Below the pieces are notes generated by a model that did not search any database, was not told the DNA's origin, and worked only from the letters and a program-made list of their open reading frames with translations. A DNA stretch of 64,000 nucleotides, taken from positions 248,001 to 312,000 of the forward strand of contig NZ_CAJZAG010000006.1 in the NCBI RefSeq assembly GCF_914271485.1, given 5' to 3'. The DNA comes from Cupriavidus pampae (GTDB lineage Bacteria; Pseudomonadota; Gammaproteobacteria; Burkholderiales; Burkholderiaceae). Shown one piece after another: positions 18,849 through 27,624 of this stretch (position 1 is the stretch's first letter; every line of letters begins with the position of its first letter). A program made the translations under genes and the position numbers.

Positions 18849-19714
18849 TGCCGGTCAGACGCGACGTGCATCCCCATTTGCCACCTGCGCGCATCTGCGA
18901 CTGGCATGAGCGGGGGCACCATGTCACGCATTACATCAACGCGCTGTCGATCTTCTTTCCGGCCGGCGAACGCTTCTTCATGGATAGCGTGCGGCATTAT
19001 CGTGATCGCATCACCGATCCCGAGCTCAAGCAGGCCGTCAGCGGCTTTATCGGGCAGGAGGCGATGCACACGCGCGAGCACGTGCTCTACAACCGTCTGC
19101 TCGATGATGCGGGGCTGCCGGCTGCGAAGCTCGACCATGCGGTGGCGCGGCTGCTGAATCTGTTGCGTGGAGTTCTGCCGCCGTCGTGGCAGCTCGCGCA
19201 TACGATTGCGCTCGAGCATTACACCGCGATGCTCGCGGGTGGGTTGCTGGCCGATGCGCGTCATATGGGCGATTCGGAGCCAGGCTACCGACAGGTGTGG
19301 ACGTGGCATGCGCTCGAGGAGACCGAGCACAAGGCCGTGGCCTACGACGTGTGGAATGCCGTGATGAAGCCTGGGCCGTATCGCTACCTGCTGCGGGCGG
19401 GCACGATGCTCACCACCACGGTCACGTTCTGGGCGCTGGTTTTCGTATTCCACATCCGGCTGGTCATGGCGGATGACACGTGTCCGCACAAGCTGTCTGG
19501 CTTCGGGCGCGTGATGAACTTTCTGTGGGGGTCGCCGGGCGTGCTGCGGCGGCTGATTCCCGAATGGCTCGACTACTTCCGGCCGGGGTTTCATCCGTGG
19601 GATGCGGACAATCGCGCGCAGCTGGCGCGCATCGATCCGCTGATCGCGGAGATCGAGGACACCGCCGTGCGCGCCGGGGCAAGTCCGCGCGCGCCGTCTA
19701 TCCGCGGGGCTTAG
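18845..19714 (+). CDS. Predicted metal-dependent hydrolase (PF10118-like, ferritin-like di-metal protein)
   Basis: A 289-residue protein starting in an ATGA overlap with the hydrolase. Metal ligands of a four-helix-bundle type are visible: QEAMHTREH, ALEHYTA and ALEETEHKAVAYD, i.e. repeated ExxH elements. A hydrophobic helix (about residues 180-205, TMLTTTVTFWALVFVFHI) suggests membrane contact. The family is named a metal-dependent hydrolase, but its helix pattern is that of di-iron oxidases; its reaction is not known to me. It is often found beside BVMO and SDR genes, and here all four are translationally coupled. The last 17 bases overlap the convergent MerR gene. Longer readings upstream lie inside the hydrolase gene. 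Confidence 0.8.
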   Translation: MMPVRRDVHPHLPPARICDWHERGHHVTHYINALSIFFPAGERFFMDSVRHYRDRITDPELKQAVSGFIGQEAMHTREHVLYNRLLDDAGLPAAKLDHAVARLLNLLRGVLPPSWQLAHTIALEHYTAMLAGGLLADARHMGDSEPGYRQVWTWHALEETEHKAVAYDVWNAVMKPGPYRYLLRAGTMLTTTVTFWALVFVFHIRLVMADDTCPHKLSGFGRVMNFLWGSPGVLRRLIPEWLDYFRPGFHPWDADNRAQLARIDPLIAEIEDTAVRAGASPRAPSIRGA

Positions 19715-20522
19715 GCTTGGATCCCGCGACTGGCGTTTGCGCCGGCGCATCGTGCAAATGCTCGAGGATCGCGGCCACGCGGTCACCCAGGTACTTGTTG
19801 GCCGAGATCTCGAGCGCGCGCATCATCTCCGTTTCCACCGCCACCATCGCCAGCGGGCGGATGCGCCAGAGGATATCGACGAGCCGCGGCACGTCCTGCG
19901 GCGGCGGCAGATTGCCGTCGCCGAAGCGATCGAGCTCGCGCACCACCATGGCAACGATGCGATCGGAAACGGCCTGAAAGTGGCTGCGCGCGTGGTCGAT
20001 GATGCCGAGCACGTCCTCGAGCGGAAAGCCCGCGCGCGCGATCTCGGCGCCGGCCATCAGCGCGCGCGGACTGCGCGCGAGGTAACCAAAGCCATCGGGC
20101 TCGAGCAATCCGAGTTCGATCGCCTTGGCCAGTGCCGGGCGCGACACCGCGCGGCCGAACAGGCGCGCGAGCGCCAGATACGAGTAATGCCGCGGCGCCT
20201 CGCTGGTCCACGGGCTGCTGATCGCGCTCTCGAGCCCGAGAATCGAGCGCAGGTCGTGCCCTTCGACGATCGCCTTGAGCAGCTCGATGATATTCGCGAG
20301 CGTGTAGCCGCGCGCAAGCAAATGGTTGATCAGCCGCAGCCGGCCCAGATGGGTTTGCGTGTAAATGCCCACCCGCCCACGCCGCTCGGGCGGATCGATC
20401 AGCCCGCGATCCTGATAGGAGCGAATATTACGCACGGTCGTCCCCGCCACCCGAGCGAGCTCGTCGATCGTGTACTCGGGATATGCGGGGGTGCGGTGGG
20501 CGGCAGGCTTGGACGCGGGCAT
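19698..20522 (-). CDS. MerR-family transcriptional regulator
   Basis: A 274-residue protein. Residues about 15-85 are a MerR winged helix (YTIDELARVAGTTVRNIRSYQDRGLIDPPERRGRVGIYTQTHLGRL). The C-terminal part is long and helical with no metal-binding cysteine cluster, so it is not a metal sensor of the MerR/CueR class. Similar large MerR proteins flank fatty-acid or ketone oxidation operons. It converges on the monooxygenase operon, overlapping its last gene by 17 bases, and may be a second regulator of it. Confidence 0.88.
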   Translation of the reverse strand: MPASKPAAHRTPAYPEYTIDELARVAGTTVRNIRSYQDRGLIDPPERRGRVGIYTQTHLGRLRLINHLLARGYTLANIIELLKAIVEGHDLRSILGLESAISSPWTSEAPRHYSYLALARLFGRAVSRPALAKAIELGLLEPDGFGYLARSPRALMAGAEIARAGFPLEDVLGIIDHARSHFQAVSDRIVAMVVRELDRFGDGNLPPPQDVPRLVDILWRIRPLAMVAVETEMMRALEISANKYLGDRVAAILEHLHDAPAQTPVAGSKPKPRG

Positions 20523-20597
20523 GCGCAGATTCTAGACCGTTTCAATAACCTACCGCGCCCCGCGCGCTTGCGCGCTGCGTCTCTCGGCGGGGGCCTT

Positions 20598-20665
20598 GGG
20601 GGGCGCAGCCCCCCATCAATCTTTGCTCCCCTCTCCCCCGGGGAGAGGCGCCGAGGGTGAGGGCC
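20598..20665. repeat. Two GC hairpins, one of the dispersed CCTCTCC family
   Basis: GGGGGGC-GCA-GCCCCCC (20598-20614) is followed by CCTCTCCCC/GGGGAGAGG (20630-20648) and a GAGGGTGAGGG box. The second hairpin belongs to the same repeat family as 8826 and 22860. They sit in the 317-base gap (20523-20839) between the divergent MerR and chemoreceptor genes. The rest of this gap is locally AT-rich (20680-20760) and probably holds the chemoreceptor promoter, but I cannot place hexamers with confidence. Confidence 0.5.
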
Positions 20666-20839
20666 CACGCCTCATATACAAGGCAATACATATAAAACCA
20701 TTCCATCTGTAGCCTTTTTCCAATAACCGCTAAAGCTGTAGAGACAAGTAACCGTAAATGCTTCGGTGACGACCGGCCCGAAGAGCAGGCGTCACCCACG
20801 CGCCGGGATGGCGTGTGGCCACTCTACGGAGCGCCCCCC

Positions 20840-22843
20840 TTGTCAGAACTATCGATCTATCGTCCGAATACTGTCGGTCGCGCACGGGAGCGCGCCGGCA
20901 ACTGGAGCATCGGCACGCGCGTCGCGCTTGTCGTCCTCGTCGTGCAGGTTGTCGCCTTCGGCGCGTTCTCGCTAGCGATCTCGCTGGCCAGCATGCGCCA
21001 GCTGGAAACGCAGGCGCGCGACGCGATCGTCGCCGAGAGCCAGACGCTGCGCGAGCTGGTCGGCCAACTCGACGACACCATGCTGCAGGAAGCCGACCGC
21101 TTCATGCTGAGCTTTGCCGCGGTCCTGCCGGGGCCGTACACGGTAGACCCGTCGCAGACCATCGAGGTCGCCGGCAAGCCGACGCCAGCCTTCCGCAGCG
21201 GCGACCTGCAACTGAACAACAGCTTCGAGGTGCCGGACCGCTTCCTCGCCACCACCGGCGGTACGGTATCCACCGTATTCGCACGGACCGGTGACGACTT
21301 CGTGCGCGTGACCACCTCGCTCAAGAAGCAGGACGGTGAACGCGCGGTGGGCACGGTGCTCGATCGCTCGGGCGCCGCCTATGCCGCAGTGGCCGCGGGT
21401 CGTTCCTTTCGCGCCCTCACCTGGCTGTTCGGCAAGCCGTACATGAGCAAGTACGAACCCGTGCGCGACGTCGGCGGCAAGATCGTCGGCGCGCTGTACG
21501 TCGGCGTGAACGTCGAAGCCGAACTCGCCTCGCTGAAGAACCGCATTCGCCGCAAGACGATCAATGGCACCGGGCACTTTATGCTGATCGATGGCAAGCC
21601 CGGCGCGGATCAGGGCAAGGTGATGGTCGACCGGCTCGGCAGCGAAGGCAAGTCGGTGCTCGACGCGAAGGATGCGGAGGGCAAGACCTGGGTGCGCGAC
21701 ATGATCGCCGCCAAGGATGGCGCGCTCGCACATACCGTCGCGCTTGGCAGCGAGCCGCCCACCGAACGGCTGACCGCGTTCGTGACCTACCCCGAATGGC
21801 AATGGCTGATCGCCGGCTCGGTGCCGATGGCCACGCTGCGCGACGAACTTGTGGCCAGCCGCAACCGCTTCCTGATCGGTGGCCTGCTGGTCGCGCTCGT
21901 GGTATCGGCCGCGTTCTGGTGGCTGCTGCGGCGAATGGTCAGCCAGCCGCTCGCCCACGCGGCCAACGCGGCGTCGCGCCTCGCGGCGGGCGACCTGACC
22001 ACGCGCCTCGACAGCGCGCGTGGTGACGAGATCGGCGAGTTGATGCGCGCGATCGACGGCGTCGGCCAGGGCCTGACCGGCATTGTCGACAAGGTACGGT
22101 CCAGCATCGGCGCGATCGCCGGCAGCACGAGCCAGATCGCCAGCGGCAATGCCGATCTGTCGGCGCGTACCGCGGCGCAGGCCGGCAGCCTGGAGCGCAC
22201 GGTGGCCAGCCTCGAACAACTGACCACGACCGTGAGCCAGAACGCCGAGAACGCCAACGATGCGGACGGCGCGGTGGCCAGCGCCGCCGAGGCCGCGCGC
22301 GCGGGCGGAGCCAAGGTAGGCCGCGTGGTTACCACCATGGCCGATATCCACCGCAACGCGCAACAGGTGGTGGATATCATCGGCATGATCGACGGCATCG
22401 CGTTCCAGACCAATATCCTCGCGCTGAATGCCGCCGTGGAAGCGGCCCGCGCGGGCGAGCACGGCCGCGGCTTCGCGGTGGTCGCGGGCGAGGTGCGCAG
22501 CCTCGCGCAGCGCAGCGCCAACGCCGCGGGCGAGATCAAGCAGTTGATCGAACGCACGGTAACGGACCTGAAGTCGGGCAACGAGGCCGTGCAGCAGGCG
22601 GGCAGCGCAATCGACGACATGGTGCGTCGCGTCGAGGGTATCGCGGCGTTGATGGGCGATATCAGCGTGGCTTCACGCGAGCAGTCGCAGGGCCTGACGC
22701 AGATCAGCGGCGCAGTGGCGGAGATGGATATCACCACGCAGCAGAACGCCGCGCTGGTAGAGGAAGCGGCTGCCGCCGCGGAGAGCCTGCATTATCAGGC
22801 GCAAGAACTGCGGCAGGCCGTAGAGGTGTTCCGCCTCGCTTGA
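20840..22843 (+). CDS. Methyl-accepting chemotaxis protein with Cache-type sensor
   Basis: Inner-membrane chemoreceptor of about 667 residues from a TTG at 20840, preceded by ACGGAG at eight bases; a GTG at 20813 is an alternative. Order: TM1 ([20 protein letters not shown]), a periplasmic Cache3/Cache2-like domain of about 310 residues ([20 protein letters not shown] is the Cache2 hallmark), TM2 ([19 protein letters not shown]), HAMP, then the signalling coiled coil. The conserved tip reads [20 protein letters not shown], which contacts CheA and CheW. There is no C-terminal pentapeptide tether. Cache receptors usually sense small organic acids or amino acids. No other chemotaxis genes are nearby. 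Confidence 0.92.
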   Translation: MSELSIYRPNTVGRARERAGNWSIGTRVALVVLVVQVVAFGAFSLAISLASMRQLETQARDAIVAESQTLRELVGQLDDTMLQEADRFMLSFAAVLPGPYTVDPSQTIEVAGKPTPAFRSGDLQLNNSFEVPDRFLATTGGTVSTVFARTGDDFVRVTTSLKKQDGERAVGTVLDRSGAAYAAVAAGRSFRALTWLFGKPYMSKYEPVRDVGGKIVGALYVGVNVEAELASLKNRIRRKTINGTGHFMLIDGKPGADQGKVMVDRLGSEGKSVLDAKDAEGKTWVRDMIAAKDGALAHTVALGSEPPTERLTAFVTYPEWQWLIAGSVPMATLRDELVASRNRFLIGGLLVALVVSAAFWWLLRRMVSQPLAHAANAASRLAAGDLTTRLDSARGDEIGELMRAIDGVGQGLTGIVDKVRSSIGAIAGSTSQIASGNADLSARTAAQAGSLERTVASLEQLTTTVSQNAENANDADGAVASAAEAARAGGAKVGRVVTTMADIHRNAQQVVDIIGMIDGIAFQTNILALNAAVEAARAGEHGRGFAVVAGEVRSLAQRSANAAGEIKQLIERTVTDLKSGNEAVQQAGSAIDDMVRRVEGIAALMGDISVASREQSQGLTQISGAVAEMDITTQQNAALVEEAAAAAESLHYQAQELRQAVEVFRLA

Positions 22844-22859
22844 GGCAGGTTGTGGTGCG

Positions 22860-22882
22860 ACCCTCTCCCGCTGGGAGAGGGT
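22860..22882. repeat. Dispersed CCCTCTCCC/GGGAGAGGG hairpin
   Basis: ACCCTCTCCC, GCT and GGGAGAGGGT form a perfect 10-bp stem between the convergent ends of the chemoreceptor and the small lipoprotein gene. Same family as 8826-8848 and 20630-20648. It may end transcription from both sides, though it has no T-run. Confidence 0.55.
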
Positions 22883-22890
22883 GACCAACC

Positions 22891-23466
22891 TCAGGCCGCA
22901 GGCCCGGGTTCAGCCGTAGGCTGCGCGCTATCCGCCTGCGGAGCCGGTTGCGGCTTCAGACCCGGGAACAGTTTTTCCACAAGCATCTCGATGGTCTGGT
23001 CGGCCGGCACCAGATGGCTGAAATTGAGACCGCCCGCGCTGCGGTTCGCGTTGTACACGGCCTTGCCGACGCGTTCGCCGTTGCGATATACGGTGATATC
23101 GGCCGCGTTCACGAACGGCAGCCAGTAGGTCTGCTCCTGCACCGCGTAAGACACGGTAATCGGGCACGATGCGATCGACGAATCGGGCGGCAGCATCTTC
23201 ACCTCGAAGTTGCGCGCGCGCAGCGATGAGCGGAACGCGCTCAGGTAGGCGTTGCCATTGACGGTATTGGCGATCACGCACACCAGCGTGCCATCGGCGC
23301 CAATCACGCGCGAACCATCGATGCGGTATTGCGGAACGCCATTGGGCGTCTGGAACGCCCGCAGCGGATCGGACTGATCGGGGCGATCCACGGGCGTTAC
23401 CGCCACGTAGGTAGAACAGGCGCTGACCATCAGGGTCAACGCAGTAACAAGAAGGGCTCGTTTCAT
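22891..23466 (-). CDS. Hypothetical lipoprotein
   Basis: A 191-residue protein with signal MKRALLVTALTLMVSAC; the lipobox places lipidation at Cys17. The mature part begins with a Pro-rich linker, contains two cysteines (LVCVIANT and IASCPITVSYAV) that could pair, and ends in a disordered Pro/Ala/Gln tail. It resembles small Sbal_3080-like lipoproteins, but only loosely. Function unknown; probably an envelope protein. It is followed in the same direction by nothing, and preceded 146 bases upstream by the OB-fold protein gene. Confidence 0.65.
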   Translation of the reverse strand: MKRALLVTALTLMVSACSTYVAVTPVDRPDQSDPLRAFQTPNGVPQYRIDGSRVIGADGTLVCVIANTVNGNAYLSAFRSSLRARNFEVKMLPPDSSIASCPITVSYAVQEQTYWLPFVNAADITVYRNGERVGKAVYNANRSAGGLNFSHLVPADQTIEMLVEKLFPGLKPQPAPQADSAQPTAEPGPAA

Positions 23467-23580
23467 CGGGGTGTCCTGGCGGGTATTCTCGAGCGTGTCA
23501 GCGCGGCCGAGCGCACCGCCGGCAGCATACCCACCTACTCTAAGCGTCCCGACGCGCTTTCAATCGCGCGAACAGAGGGT

Positions 23581-23604
23581 AAAACCCCCGGCAAAACCCC
23601 CGGC
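23581..23604. repeat. Tandem 12-base repeat
   Basis: AAAACCCCCGGC occurs twice in tandem immediately before the 3' end of the OB-fold gene, in the 146-base gap between two leftward genes. No function is apparent. Confidence 0.6.
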
Positions 23605-23612
23605 ACCCGTGC

Positions 23613-24215
23613 CTAGTTGGCACCGCCGCGCAGCAGACAGTCCGCAAGCAGCGGCGTGTCACCGTTCAGCAGCCCCGCGCCCGTGCACTCGACGGCCACC
23701 TTCTGGCCGCGCCGGACCATGGTCGCGCGCGCCTCCACCTCGCAGGCGCGCGTGCCCGGGCCGCAGATCTGCTGCGGCAACAGGATCCCGCGCACCACAC
23801 TGCCGTAGTCGTTGGTACGAATCTCGACGACCACGTCGTTCCCCTCGCGGCGGATGCCGGTGGCAACGCCCTCGACGATAAAGTACTGGCCGCGATAGCG
23901 ATCGTCCGCCGCGCCAGTGTTATCGCGGTAGTCGTTGAGGATGGTGTCCGCCTGATAAACGGGCAGGCGATCGGCCGGGCGTGCCGGATCGATGCTGATC
24001 GGATCGAGCGTGCCATCGCGCGGAATACCGCGCGGGAGGTTGGATGCCACCTCGGACGCCGCAGCGGGATCGGTCGCCGGGGCGCTGCCGGGCCCGGTGT
24101 AGGGAGCAACCTCGGCATTTCTTTCGATGGCGGCTTCATTGCCGACAAACCAAAGCATGCCGAGGACGACCACGGCGATGATGGCAATGAGGATCTGACG
24201 GGTGCGACTCAACAT
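23613..24215 (-). CDS. Membrane-anchored OB-fold protein (tRNA_anti-like)
   Basis: A 200-residue protein with one N-terminal transmembrane anchor (ILIAIIAVVVLGMLWFVG), an Ala/Pro-rich linker, and a C-terminal domain matching the tRNA_anti-like OB-fold pattern: YRGQYFIVEGVATGIRREG, then a strand pair, then GQKVAVECTGAG and a closing DCLL. Such domains occur in small exported proteins of unknown role; despite the name, nucleic acid binding is not shown. Two cysteine pairs in the periplasmic part could form disulfides. Confidence 0.65.
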   Translation of the reverse strand: MLSRTRQILIAIIAVVVLGMLWFVGNEAAIERNAEVAPYTGPGSAPATDPAAASEVASNLPRGIPRDGTLDPISIDPARPADRLPVYQADTILNDYRDNTGAADDRYRGQYFIVEGVATGIRREGNDVVVEIRTNDYGSVVRGILLPQQICGPGTRACEVEARATMVRRGQKVAVECTGAGLLNGDTPLLADCLLRGGAN

Positions 24216-24296
24216 CGAAGAAGCCTGCTCGAGCGGAAACGTGACGAAGGCCGCCAGTGTAAACGTTTCCTCCCCGCGACTTCCTGCACCCGGGCT

Positions 24297-24881
24297 TTAG
24301 CCGCCCGGCAGTTGCGCACGCGCCGCCGCCAGCACCTCATTGGACAGCGCATGGCCGCGCGTGGCGCGCGAGAGGACCAGTGCGCCGACCAGCAGCGCCA
24401 TCTGCGCGAGCGCTTCGGTATGGCGCGTGGCGGCATCCTCGCCCGGCTGGACCTCCTCGAGCAGCGCCAGTTGTGCGGTGAACCCTTCGACAAAGGCCTC
24501 GTGCACGGGCTTGTCATCGGCTTCGCGCGACACGTCGACGGCCAGCGCGGCGATCGGGCAGCCCGTACCCATCGCGTTGCGGCTACGCGCGGACAGGTAG
24601 CTGTCGATCAAGGTTGTGAGCGCGGTGGCGCGATCGGGAGCACTATCGATGCGCTTGCGCCACCGGTCGGTCGATTCTTCAAAGGCCCGTGTGCACGCGA
24701 TGGCCGCGAGCGCATCCTTCGACTCGAAATGACCATAGAATCCGCCATGCGTGAGGCCCGCCGCCGACATCAGGTCCGCGACGCTGATGCCGTGAAAGCC
24801 CTGCTCGCGGAACAGGCGCGCGGATACCTGTTCAATATTGGCACGGTTCTGTTCTGCTTCCGCTTTCGATACCCGTGGCAT
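24297..24881 (-). CDS. TetR-family regulator
   Basis: A 194-residue regulator. The helix-turn-helix (NIEQVSARLFREQGFHGISVADLMSAAG, then THGGFYGHFESKD) is of the NemR/AcuR-like subgroup, which often controls genes for reactive electrophile or ketone metabolism. A Cys in GTGCPIAALAVD is conserved in that subgroup and may sense redox or alkylation; this is inference. It is divergent from the ketopantoate-reductase gene, with two palindromes in the gap, so self-control and control of that gene are likely. Confidence 0.88.
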   Translation of the reverse strand: MPRVSKAEAEQNRANIEQVSARLFREQGFHGISVADLMSAAGLTHGGFYGHFESKDALAAIACTRAFEESTDRWRKRIDSAPDRATALTTLIDSYLSARSRNAMGTGCPIAALAVDVSREADDKPVHEAFVEGFTAQLALLEEVQPGEDAATRHTEALAQMALLVGALVLSRATRGHALSNEVLAAARAQLPGG

Positions 24882-24895
24882 CTCGTCTCTCCTGC

Positions 24896-24932
24896 TTCAA
24901 GCTTGAATAACCCAATGGTGACCATGATGGTC
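24896..24932 (+). promoter_or_regulatory. Two palindromes in the TetR/dehydrogenase divergent gap
   Basis: TTCAAGCTTGAA (24896-24907) is a perfect 12-base palindrome 15 bases upstream of the TetR start, and GACCAT-G-ATGGTC (24920-24932) follows. Either could be the TetR operator. Position near the TetR start suggests autorepression. Confidence 0.45.
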
Positions 24933-25059
24933 GGCCTTGCGCGGCGTGCTGTCAACGCACTGAATAAAAGTTGTTCGTCATGTATTATCGCGTGACGGCC
25001 ATCACGGCATGACTAGCAACGCGTACGCCACGCCGCGTACGATCAAGGAGACAGACATC

Positions 25060-26001
25060 ATGAACATTCTGGTACTGGGCGCGGGCGCCATTGGCGGCTA
25101 TTACGGTGCGCGGCTGATCGAAGCCGGCGCCGACGTGACCTTCCTCGTGCGCCCGGGGCGCGCCGCGCGGCTCGCGCAGGACGGCCTCGTGGTCCGCAGC
25201 GAGCTGGGCGCGTTCCAACGCCCCGTGCGCACCATCGATGACGCCGGTGTGCGTGCCAACCCTGCCGCGTACGATCTGGTCCTGCTCGCCTGCAAGGGCT
25301 ATGACCTCGAATCCGCGATGGACGCCATCGCGCCCGCGATCGGTGCGCAGACGCGCATCCTGCCGTTCCTGAACGGTCTTTCCGTGTACGAACGACTGGA
25401 TGCCCGCTTCGGCCGCGCGCACGTGATGGGCGGCGTGTCGCAGATCGCGACGATGCTGGAGGCCGATGGCGCGATCGGCCACTACGGCAAGCTCGATGTC
25501 GTGATCGTCGGCGCGCGCGACGCCGTGCAGCAGTCCGCCGCCGAAGCGTTCCACGCACTGCTTCAGACCACGCCAGGTTCGCGCACCCTCTCGGACAATA
25601 TCGATCAGGCGCTGTGGAACAAGTGGATGCTTATCGCCACTGGCGCGCTGATGACCTGCCTGATGCGTGGCACCGTCAGCGATATCGCGCGCACGCAGGA
25701 CGGCAAGGCATTGATGCGCCGCGCCATGGCCGAAAGCCTGGCGGTGGCGACGGCCGAAGGCTTCCCGATCCCGCCGGCGGTGGTCGCGCAGATGGAAGCG
25801 CGCCTGCTCGACGAAAACCTCGACTGGATGGCATCGATGGCGCGCGATATCGTCAACCATGCGCCGCGCCTCGAGGCCGACGACGTGATTGGCGACCTCG
25901 TGCGCCGCGCGGTGGGCTTCGGCCACGACGCACCGATCGCGCAGGCCGCGTACTGCCATCTGCAAGTGTACGAGGCACATCAACGCCGCACGGTGGCCTA
26001 A
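25060..26001 (+). CDS. Ketopantoate reductase family protein (PanE/ApbA-like), copy 1
   Basis: A 313-residue NADPH-dependent 2-dehydropantoate 2-reductase homologue. Start chosen at 25060 with AAGGAG nine bases upstream. [10 protein letters not shown] (residues 7-16) is the NADP Rossmann motif, LPFLNGL and the conserved WNKWM element follow, and the C-terminal helical domain is of the ApbA_C type. True PanE makes pantoate for coenzyme A; many relatives act on other 2-keto acids. Two such genes lie side by side here, so at most one is likely to be the biosynthetic enzyme. Control by the divergent TetR regulator argues that this copy serves catabolism. Confidence 0.82.
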   Translation: MNILVLGAGAIGGYYGARLIEAGADVTFLVRPGRAARLAQDGLVVRSELGAFQRPVRTIDDAGVRANPAAYDLVLLACKGYDLESAMDAIAPAIGAQTRILPFLNGLSVYERLDARFGRAHVMGGVSQIATMLEADGAIGHYGKLDVVIVGARDAVQQSAAEAFHALLQTTPGSRTLSDNIDQALWNKWMLIATGALMTCLMRGTVSDIARTQDGKALMRRAMAESLAVATAEGFPIPPAVVAQMEARLLDENLDWMASMARDIVNHAPRLEADDVIGDLVRRAVGFGHDAPIAQAAYCHLQVYEAHQRRTVA

Positions 26002-26027
26002 CACGGTGGCTTAACACGGTGGCTTAA
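25989..26027 (+). repeat. Three tandem 13-base units across a stop codon
   Basis: Units at 25989-26001, 26002-26014 and 26015-26027 read CACGGTGGCTTAA, with one C/T difference in the first. The first unit encodes the last residues and stop of the preceding gene; each later unit repeats the stop-like TAA in a shifted frame. It looks like a recent slippage duplication. Confidence 0.85.
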
Positions 26028-26109
26028 CCAACACCCGGCCGTCAGCAGCGTGGGCGGCGCCGCAGTATAGTCTCCCCACACCAGACCTCTGGAACTGTGG
26101 AGAGCGACC

Positions 26110-27042
26110 ATGAAGATTGCAGTGATCGGTGCCGGCGGCGTCGGCGGGTTCTTTGGCGCGAAACTGGCCGCGTCGGGATGCGACGTGACGTTCGTCGCGC
26201 GGGGCAACCATCTGCGCGCGATGCGCGAGCACGGCCTGCGCCTGCGCGAAGGGCGCGGCGCCGCCGAAGACCTGCATCTGCGCGAAGTGCGCGCGGTGGA
26301 GAACATCGATCAGGTGGAGCAGGCGGACCTGATCATGATCGCGGTCAAGCTGTGGGACACCGAAGCGCTTGCCCCGACGCTGAAGCGCCTGGTCGATCGC
26401 GGCGCGGCCGTGGTGTCGTTCCAGAACGGCGTTCACAAGGACGAGATCCTGCGGCGTCATCTGCCCGCGGAGGCCATCCTCGGCGGGGTCAGCTACATCG
26501 CCTCGGTCATTGCCGAGCCCGGCGTCATCGAGTACAAGGGCGCGCTGCAACGGCTGGTGTTCGGCGAGTTCAGCGGCGTGGCGAGCGAGCGCGTCAAGGC
26601 GTTCCACGCCGCCTGCGCGCGGGCCGGGTTCCAGGCGGATATCAGCGAAGACATCACGCGCACGATCTGGGAAAAGTTTGTATTCCTGGTCGGCCTGTCG
26701 GGCACCACCTCGAGCATCCGCCAGCCTATCGGCCCGATCCGCAAGAACCCGCAGACTCGCGCGTTCCTGCACGACGTCATGCGCGAAGTCGTGGCGGTCG
26801 GCCGCGCCAAAGGCGTCGCGCTCGCCGAAGATTTCGCCGACGACCGCCTCGCCTTCGCGGACACGTTACAGCCGGACATGACCTCGTCGATGCACCACGA
26901 CCTGCAACGCGGCAACCGCCTCGAAGTCCCCTGGCTCAGCGGCGGCGTCGCCACCTACGGCCGCGAACTGGGCGTCCCCACCCCCTGCAACCGCGCCATC
27001 GCCGACGTGTTGGCGCTTTACGCGGAAGGCACGCGCGGCTGA
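26110..27042 (+). CDS. Ketopantoate reductase family protein (PanE/ApbA-like), copy 2
   Basis: A 310-residue paralogue of the preceding gene. GAGGVGGFFGAKLA (residues 7-20) is the NADP motif; VSFQNGVHKDE and TIWEKFVFLVGLSG match the catalytic-lysine and hinge regions of the family, and a C-terminal ApbA_C domain ends in VPTPCNRAI. It starts 108 bases after the first copy on the same strand. It may be PanE proper or a dehydrogenase for another 2-oxo acid; the sequence alone does not decide. Confidence 0.82.
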   Translation: MKIAVIGAGGVGGFFGAKLAASGCDVTFVARGNHLRAMREHGLRLREGRGAAEDLHLREVRAVENIDQVEQADLIMIAVKLWDTEALAPTLKRLVDRGAAVVSFQNGVHKDEILRRHLPAEAILGGVSYIASVIAEPGVIEYKGALQRLVFGEFSGVASERVKAFHAACARAGFQADISEDITRTIWEKFVFLVGLSGTTSSIRQPIGPIRKNPQTRAFLHDVMREVVAVGRAKGVALAEDFADDRLAFADTLQPDMTSSMHHDLQRGNRLEVPWLSGGVATYGRELGVPTPCNRAIADVLALYAEGTRG

Positions 27043-27122
27043 GCCGCGCCGACACAAACTGACACAGGATTCCGGATTTCTACGACGTCGATTCCTCTTG
27101 CGTGATGACAGAATCCCTCTTC

Positions 27123-27146
27123 GCCTGCAGCGCGTGTGCCGCAGGC
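27123..27146 (+). promoter_or_regulatory. Inverted repeat before the Panacea-type gene
   Basis: GCCTGC and GCAGGC, separated by 12 bases, lie 27 bases upstream of the ATG at 27173. An autoregulatory operator would be expected here for an antitoxin-led operon. Short arms keep confidence low. Confidence 0.35.
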
Positions 27147-27172
27147 AGAAGACGCTGTCAAAGGAGAGGAAG

Positions 27173-27622
27173 ATGAAGTACTCCGCAATGGCACTTGCCA
27201 ATGCATTCATCCAACGTGCACGGGAAGGTCGAGTACGAGGCCTTACGCTCGACAAGCTTCAGTTGCTGATGTTTTATGCGCAGTCATGGCACTACAAGCG
27301 CTCGGGCGAGGCGCTGGTGGCTGACACGTTCTGCAGATGGGGAGAAGGCCCACTCGTGCCGTCGATCCATTTCGAGTTCATGGAGCACGGCAAGCGCATC
27401 CTCGACGAGTTCGCAACGAGAGGTGGGGAGCGATTCGTGCAGCCCATGCTTCGGCCTAGCGATTTCGACGCATGGGACCTCGTCGATGACATCATCCGGG
27501 TGTTTGGTCCGCTCACGGACAAGGAACTTGCCGATCTCGCGTGCCGTCCCGGCACAGCTTGGAGACAGGCAACCCGGGGTGGCGGTCCGATCCTGAACGA
27601 AGCGCTGACGCTGGGCCTCTGA
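27173..27622 (+). CDS. Panacea/SocA-domain protein, candidate antitoxin
   Basis: A 149-residue protein from an ATG with an excellent AAGGAGAGG site. The pattern LTLDKLQLLMFYAQSWHYKRSG followed by FCRWGEGPLVPSIHFEF matches the Panacea (SocA-like, former DUF4065) domain: the paired helix with YAQ-WH, and the W-x-x-GP-V-P turn. Panacea proteins are antitoxins that neutralise many unrelated toxins, and SocA is the proteolytic adaptor antitoxin of Caulobacter. The next gene starts 2 bases after its stop codon and encodes a small two-TM protein, the usual toxin slot. Base composition is less GC-biased than the flanks, which suits a mobile accessory cassette. Upstream reading to 27098 lacks a start signal. 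Confidence 0.72.
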   Translation: MKYSAMALANAFIQRAREGRVRGLTLDKLQLLMFYAQSWHYKRSGEALVADTFCRWGEGPLVPSIHFEFMEHGKRILDEFATRGGERFVQPMLRPSDFDAWDLVDDIIRVFGPLTDKELADLACRPGTAWRQATRGGGPILNEALTLGL

Positions 27623-27624
27623 TC

